Shown here: one piece after another, positions 7,451 to 11,187 of the stretch | Position numbering within the stretch: the stretch's first letter is position 1 | Layout of the letters: each line of letters starts with the position of its first letter | NCBI GenBank assembly: GCA_030754315.1 | Contig: JASMAO010000100.1 | Coordinates: 1 to 11,187, forward strand | From: SAR202 cluster bacterium | GTDB taxonomy: Bacteria; Chloroflexota; Dehalococcoidia; Lucifugimonadales; JASMAO01 | Length of the DNA: 11,187 bases | Direction of reading: 5' to 3' | The notes under the pieces: generated by a model | Databases searched by the model: none | The model's input: the letters and a program-made list of their open reading frames with translations, nothing else | Told to the model about the DNA's origin: nothing | Made by a program: the position numbers and the translations under genes

Positions 7451-8335
7451 TTAAGAGCCTATCTCCATTCCGGCCAATTTTTCCAGGGCCTTGACGTATG
7501 CTTGAATGCCATCGGTACCATCCCCATCCTGTTGAACCGACCGGTACATTTGGTTAACTATGGGAGTCGTGAGCAAAGGTACATTCATCTCACTTGCCGA
7601 TTCCAAAACAAGCCTTAGGTCCTTTTGTGCCAGGTCTACCATAAATCCCGGTGCGAAATCCCTTTTGAATATCTTCGGGCCCAGGTTCGCCATCATCCAT
7701 GAATTTGCAGCGCCTCCGGCCCAGGCGTTAATTAGCGCCTCTGGATCCACACCCGCTTTAGTAGCAAACACTATGGCCTCACACGCAGCCGCCATGTTGC
7801 CCAACCCGAGAATCTGGTTACTCAATTTAGTCGCTTGCCCAAGACCGATTTCACCGCAATAGGTTATGCTCGTTCCTATCGCTTTCAGTACCGGTAAGCA
7901 TCGATCAAAGATTTCTCGTTCTCCACCCACCATGACAGACAACGTACCTGCTGCCGCTCCAATGTCGCCACCGCTTACCGGAGCGTCTAACATGTCGACG
8001 CTCTTTTCTGACAACTTTGAGGCTATACGCTTTGTCACATCCGGCGAAATTGTACTGTTATCGATAACAACAGAGCCTGCTGACGCCCCTTCAATAATAC
8101 CTCCTTCTCCCAATACCACCTCTTCAACATCTGCAGAGTCAGAAACATTCGTAAAAATAAACTCACTATTGCAGGCTACTTCAGCAGCAGACCTGGAAGC
8201 TTTTGCTCCGGCTTCCACCAACTCTTGCATGCGGGATGCAGTCCTATTCCACACAGTTACTTCATGCCCATTTTTCACCAGGTTTTTGCTCATCGGATTT
8301 CCCATGAGTCCGAGTCCTATATAACCAACTTTCAT
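7451..8335 (-). CDS. NAD(P)-dependent beta-hydroxyacid dehydrogenase (3-hydroxyisobutyrate dehydrogenase family)
   Basis: The 294-residue protein has the usual length for the family. The N-terminus 'YIGLGLMGNPMSKNL' is a complete match to the 3-hydroxyisobutyrate dehydrogenase signature and forms the Rossmann dinucleotide loop. The substrate-binding 'DAPVSGGDIGAAAGTL' lies at 117-132, and the catalytic lysine K170 is in 'GLGQATKLSNQ'. The C-terminal all-helical domain, about 165-285, supports dimerisation in relatives. Members oxidise or reduce 3-hydroxyisobutyrate, tartronate semialdehyde, gamma-hydroxybutyrate or similar acids, and the sequence does not decide among these. The residue after 'VWN' at 28-30 is an arginine, a feature often found in NADP-preferring members. 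The ATG at 8335 has AAAGGAG (8351-8345) nine bases upstream. It is the first gene of the minus-strand operon with the HAD hydrolase and thiolase. Confidence 0.9.
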   Translation of the reverse strand: MKVGYIGLGLMGNPMSKNLVKNGHEVTVWNRTASRMQELVEAGAKASRSAAEVACNSEFIFTNVSDSADVEEVVLGEGGIIEGASAGSVVIDNSTISPDVTKRIASKLSEKSVDMLDAPVSGGDIGAAAGTLSVMVGGEREIFDRCLPVLKAIGTSITYCGEIGLGQATKLSNQILGLGNMAAACEAIVFATKAGVDPEALINAWAGGAANSWMMANLGPKIFKRDFAPGFMVDLAQKDLRLVLESASEMNVPLLTTPIVNQMYRSVQQDGDGTDGIQAYVKALEKLAGMEIGS

Positions 8336-8398
8336 AACCGACCGCTCCTTTGAATAGACTTGAAATGGGCCACTGAACTGCCCTGATTAACATGGGGG

Positions 8399-8407
8399 AT
8401 TATAGCA
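8399..8407 (-). promoter_or_regulatory. extended -10 promoter of the dehydrogenase operon
   Basis: On the minus strand the sequence reads TGCTATAAT, a perfect -10 hexamer with the TGn extension that can replace a -35 element. No good -35 is visible at the right spacing. Transcription would begin near 8392, about 57 bases before the ATG at 8335. The promoter sits back-to-back with the act promoter in the same 228-base gap. Confidence 0.48.
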
Positions 8408-8462
8408 TAGTGATTTGCTCTAAACCCGTTAGGACAGGTACTCAGAGACATCGGTCATCACC

Positions 8463-8497
8463 TCACAATGTCCTTGACACTTCCTAGGGCATTGTGA
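8463..8497. promoter_or_regulatory. operator-like dyad over the act promoter
   Basis: Left arm TCACAATGTCC (8463-8473) and right arm GGGCATTGTGA (8487-8497) are reverse complements at 10 of 11 positions, with a 13-base spacer. The dyad brackets the -35 hexamer and its right arm enters the -10 hexamer, so a dimeric regulator bound here would block RNA polymerase. It lies upstream of the predicted start site, which argues for a DNA site rather than an RNA hairpin. The binding protein is unknown. Confidence 0.45.
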
Positions 8498-8501
8498 TAA
8501 T
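8474..8501 (+). promoter_or_regulatory. strong sigma70-like promoter of the act operon
   Basis: A perfect TTGACA (8474-8479) is followed by a 16-base spacer and GATAAT (8496-8501, five of six), with a TGT extension directly in front of the -10. Transcription would begin near 8508, leaving a leader of about 56 bases before the ATG at 8564. It is the best promoter match in the window. Confidence 0.6.
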
Positions 8502-8563
8502 TTCCAGCAACCTTGGGCCACCTATAACAGCGGCCTATTAATTCCTTGGAAGTCAGGAGTTCC

Positions 8564-8869
8564 ATGGATCCTGAGCCCCTAGCTAACGTTGAGTGGACAA
8601 ATATAGGCAGGCTACTCACTCATCTGTGGATATCAGTTGGTCTGGTAGTGTTCATTGCGACCAACCTACTTGCAGGCCACATCGTTATACCTTCCCTTGT
8701 TGCATCTAAGCACATACCAGAAATGGCGCAGAAGTCTAGGCCAGCATTCTACGCGTTAGCGATTCTGTCTTTCGTCGCTGTCATATGCGTTTTCCATAAC
8801 ATTTACTCTGGCTCTGGGATCGACTTGAGAAGTGTGATCGACACTGTATGGTCCGACTACTGGATATAG
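8564..8869 (+). CDS. small two-helix membrane protein heading the act operon
   Basis: I do not recognise the family of this 101-residue protein. Two hydrophobic helices are clear, at about residues 21-46 and 60-80. They are joined by a short polar loop containing 'SKHIPEMAQKSRP' and followed by an acidic, tryptophan-containing tail ending 'VWSDYWI'. Histidines H20, H39 and H78 lie at or near the helices, but nothing shows that they bind a cofactor. The ATG at 8564 has AGGAG (8555-8559) four bases upstream; an in-frame TTG at 8546 would add six residues. It is the first gene downstream of the strong promoter and is followed on the same strand by the pentaheme cytochrome. That makes a subunit or assembly factor of alternative complex III a reasonable inference. 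Hydrophobicity and the good initiation region support a real gene. Confidence 0.75.
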   Translation: MDPEPLANVEWTNIGRLLTHLWISVGLVVFIATNLLAGHIVIPSLVASKHIPEMAQKSRPAFYALAILSFVAVICVFHNIYSGSGIDLRSVIDTVWSDYWI

Positions 8870-8949
8870 ACAAAACCTTAGAAAGAAAGATTGTTCGCGA
8901 AATCAACGATATGATCTCAAACACGGCAGACAGGATAAAGGCACTTTGA
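8848..8949 (+). CDS. possible 33-residue micro-ORF between the membrane protein and actA
   Basis: An ATG at 8848 opens a 33-residue frame ending in the TGA at 8947-8949. Its first 22 bases overlap the end of the upstream gene, and its stop overlaps the TTG start of actA as TTGA, the layout of termination-reinitiation coupling. The predicted peptide is highly charged and would form one amphipathic helix, with hydrophobic residues at 4, 7, 11, 15, 19, 22/23, 30 and 33. No Shine-Dalgarno precedes the ATG. The sequence before it, AGTGT-GATCG-ACACT (8831-8845), can form a small hairpin. It may simply be a chance open frame in the intergenic gap. Confidence 0.25.
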   Translation: MVRLLDIDKTLERKIVREINDMISNTADRIKAL

Positions 8950-9551
8950 TCCCAGGGGATTTTATACCCAAGCCTACCAAGAAGAAGTTATTTATTCTCG
9001 GGTTCCTAGGAATTGGGAGCCTTGCGGGAGCAACTCTGGCCGTAGGCCTCGTTGTACTAGTAATTTCAGCATGGCTTGGCCTACCGCTAAACGTCTTTGG
9101 TTTCAACGAAGGCCCGACTCAGCCTATCGCATTTCCTCATACTACTCACGTCCAGGACATTGGATTGGACTGTACCTTCTGCCATCGAAATGTGACCGAG
9201 GGACAGGCTGCCTCTATACCAGCGGTCGGTTTGTGTATGACCTGCCACACTACTATTGGCCACGACAAACCCGAAGTAGAGAAGTTGCTGTCTTTCCACA
9301 AAGCGGGCCGCCCTATTGACTGGGTACGCGTCCATCGAGTGCCAGACCACGTCAGATTCGTGCATGAACCACACATCCGGCACTTTTCAGAAAAAAACAA
9401 CGTCAATCCATCGGGCACTTGCCAACTCTGCCACGGCGATGTGGGAAGCATGACTAAAGTTTCTCAAGTCAAGCCGCTCAAAATGGGTGACTGCATAGAC
9501 TGCCACCGTGACAACGACGCTCCTTCCGACTGCAGTACCTGTCACTATTAA
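8946..9551 (+). CDS. actA: pentaheme c-type cytochrome, alternative complex III subunit ActA
   Basis: The 201-residue protein has one N-terminal membrane helix at about 18-44, an uncleaved anchor or signal. A domain on the outer face of the membrane then carries five CxxCH heme-attachment motifs at residues 76-80, 97-101, 159-163, 183-187 and 196-200. Extra histidines in 'FPHTTH', 'SFHKAG', 'VHRVPDH' and 'VHEPH' are candidates for distal heme ligands. One helix plus five hemes, directly followed by a molybdopterin-type Fe-S protein, is the signature of ActA. In alternative complex III, ActA helps pass electrons from quinol oxidation towards cytochrome c or an oxidase. The start is TTG at 8946, with AAAGG four bases upstream; no ATG or GTG is available in the frame. 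The stop codon lies within the AGGA-bearing initiation region of the next gene. Confidence 0.9.
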   Translation: MIPGDFIPKPTKKKLFILGFLGIGSLAGATLAVGLVVLVISAWLGLPLNVFGFNEGPTQPIAFPHTTHVQDIGLDCTFCHRNVTEGQAASIPAVGLCMTCHTTIGHDKPEVEKLLSFHKAGRPIDWVRVHRVPDHVRFVHEPHIRHFSEKNNVNPSGTCQLCHGDVGSMTKVSQVKPLKMGDCIDCHRDNDAPSDCSTCHY

Positions 9552-9563
9552 GGAAAACCTCAA

Positions 9564-11187
9564 TTGCCCCTAACAAGAAGACAATTCCTCACACTAATGG
9601 GCGGCTCGGCCGGGGCAGCTGTATTGTTCCAGGCATGTGGCGTCCCTGAGGAAGAGCAACTCGTTCAGGCATCTCTCGAGATGCCTGAGGATTTGGTCAC
9701 CGGACTTGACAACTGGTATGCAACTGTCTGCAGACAATGCGATACGTCAGAGGGGATAGTCGTACGAGTGATGGAGGGACGTGCAAAAAAAATAGAAGGC
9801 AATGTGAACTATCCGATCAACAACGGCAAACATAGCGCTCGGTGTGAAGCCGGGCTTCAAGATCTCTACCACCCCGACAGAATCTCATCCCCCCTCGTTC
9901 GTGTAGGGGAAAGAGGCTCCGGAAAATGGGAGGAGATAAGCTGGACCGACGCTGTCGCGCGACTAACAAACCAACTCAAACAACTTAGTGACTCTAACAA
10001 TCAGGGTTCCATGGTGATGATGACTGACCCTGTCAACGCACATCTAGGCATGGTTGTGGAACGCTTCACCACAACTTTTGGTGGTCGCCACATCCCTTAC
10101 GAGCCCCTGGAACGCACTAATCTTCGCGCAGCTATCAAACATGTCTTTGACCAAGAAACTGTTCCAGATTTCGATATATCACATACTAACTACCTTCTGT
10201 CTTTCGGAGCCGATTTCCTAAGTACATGGGTCTCTCCGACACGCTACTCTACAGCCTACGGAAAATTCAGGCAGGGTGATCGAAAACGGGGAACTCTGGT
10301 ACACGTAGATTCTCGCTTCTCTGTGACAGCTGCAAATGCTGATCATTGGATATACATTACCCCCGGCATGGAGGGCGTGCTCGCCCTTAGCATGGCCCAG
10401 GTTATTATATCTGAGGGGCTAGGGAACAAAACCGCTGCCAAATCGCTAAGCGGCCAGCTAGATATTGACAAATATGCTCCGAAACAAGTAGCTGATGCAA
10501 TAGGGGTCCCCGCAAACAGAATCGAGGAATTAGCCAAAGACTTCGCCAATCATACGCCGTCGCTAGCCATAGGAGGAGGCTCGGCCTCTGCGCACACCAA
10601 TGGCCTAGAAAACCTAGCGGCTATTTACTCCCTTAACTACCTAGTTGGTAGCGTCGGGGAGGAAGGAGGCATCAAATTCAACCCTCCCCCGGCCTTGGAC
10701 GGATTGCCTCTTCGACCGACTGTGTCTTCATTCTCCGAAATACAATCACTCGATTCAGACATGCGCTCCGGCAAAGTCCAGTTGCTGATGGTTCGAGGCG
10801 CAGACCCAGTTTATGGAACTCCAGGCACTTCGTTTGAAGACGCGTTACAAAACGTGCCGTTCATATTTAGCTTCTCAGGCCGAATGGATGATACTACAGC
10901 GATGGCAGATCTAATTCTACCTGAGCACAACTACCTTGAGGATTGGGGAAGCGATGTACCAGACGCCGGCCCAGGGTACAGCTTTGTCGGGTTCCAACAA
11001 CCGGTCGTCAGACCGTTCTTCGAAAGCAGAGGCATCCACCTAGGAACCAAGGGTTTTGCGGATGTATTGCTCACTACCTCACAAATACTCAAACTGAATT
11101 TGGGACTCGATGGAACGAACTTCAAAGAAATCCTCCAAAGCGGAGCGAAGCAACTATTCCAGACTAAAAAGGGAGCTCATAGGACCT
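9564..11187 (+). CDS. actB: alternative complex III subunit ActB, molybdopterin-like domain (3' end outside window)
   Basis: An open frame of 541 codons runs off the window end. It begins with a twin-arginine signal, 'TRRQFLTLMGG', leading to 'LFQACG', a lipobox-like site with candidate lipidated C25. The domain that follows resembles Mo-bisPGD oxidoreductases: 'CRQC' at 56-59, 'EGRAKKIEGN' at 71-80, 'LYHPDRI' near 100, and later 'GTLVHVDSRFSVTAANAD', 'LVGSVGEEGG', 'MVRGADPVYGTPG' and 'DLILPEHNYLEDWG'. The last blocks match ActB, in which this domain is fused to a ferredoxin-like Fe-S domain that would lie beyond the window. Of the usual four cluster cysteines, C56 and C59 remain, but the third position is E63 and the fourth is S91. 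The start is TTG at 9564, with AGGA (9551-9554) nine bases upstream overlapping the actA stop. NrfD-like ActC would be expected next. Confidence 0.9.
   Translation, partial: MPLTRRQFLTLMGGSAGAAVLFQACGVPEEEQLVQASLEMPEDLVTGLDNWYATVCRQCDTSEGIVVRVMEGRAKKIEGNVNYPINNGKHSARCEAGLQDLYHPDRISSPLVRVGERGSGKWEEISWTDAVARLTNQLKQLSDSNNQGSMVMMTDPVNAHLGMVVERFTTTFGGRHIPYEPLERTNLRAAIKHVFDQETVPDFDISHTNYLLSFGADFLSTWVSPTRYSTAYGKFRQGDRKRGTLVHVDSRFSVTAANADHWIYITPGMEGVLALSMAQVIISEGLGNKTAAKSLSGQLDIDKYAPKQVADAIGVPANRIEELAKDFANHTPSLAIGGGSASAHTNGLENLAAIYSLNYLVGSVGEEGGIKFNPPPALDGLPLRPTVSSFSEIQSLDSDMRSGKVQLLMVRGADPVYGTPGTSFEDALQNVPFIFSFSGRMDDTTAMADLILPEHNYLEDWGSDVPDAGPGYSFVGFQQPVVRPFFESRGIHLGTKGFADVLLTTSQILKLNLGLDGTNFKEILQSGAKQLFQTKKGAHRT

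Noticed and set aside
8564..8949. The small membrane protein and the micro-ORF might be one gene split by a frameshift.
   Set aside because: The membrane protein ends naturally after its second helix, and no slippery sequence is visible at the junction.

Overview
The window looks like an ordinary piece of chromosome from a free-living, respiring bacterium with roughly balanced base composition. My best guess is a Chloroflexota lineage, such as a marine SAR202-type bacterium. That guess rests on an alternative complex III (act) operon beside expanded thiolase, 3-hydroxyisobutyrate-dehydrogenase-like and class-III aminotransferase genes; it is inference, since no rRNA or marker gene is present. 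I see no tRNA or rRNA gene, no CRISPR array, no insertion sequence and no phage gene. The coding regions are intact apart from genes cut at the two window ends.

Layout. Positions 1-369 (+) hold the C-terminal end of an M16-type zinc-peptidase family protein. Positions 569-2594 (+) hold a tight trio: a CvpA-like membrane protein, a small HNH nuclease and a TauE/SafE-type exporter with an internal duplication. A HemL-like class-III aminotransferase (2615-3943, -) converges on the exporter. It diverges from threonine synthase (4056-5237, +) across a 112-base gap carrying a good minus-strand promoter. Positions 5432-8335 (-) hold a probable three-gene operon, transcribed in the order beta-hydroxyacid dehydrogenase, HAD hydrolase, thiolase. 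Its promoter is an extended -10 near 8399-8407.

The most interesting part is the right end (8464-11187, +). A strong sigma70-like promoter is overlapped by a nearly perfect 11-bp dyad. It drives a 101-residue two-helix membrane protein of unknown family, a possible 33-residue micro-ORF, the pentaheme cytochrome ActA, and the Tat-lipoprotein-like start of ActB, which runs off the window. ActA and ActB belong to alternative complex III, the quinol:electron-acceptor oxidoreductase that replaces cytochrome bc1 in many bacteria. The Fe-S site in the molybdopterin-like domain of ActB has lost two of its four usual cysteine positions, which fits its role as a structural, cofactor-free domain.

No clearly new system is present. 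The best candidates for something undescribed are the small membrane protein and micro-ORF ahead of actA, the operator-like dyad on the act promoter, and the non-canonical HemL paralogue.
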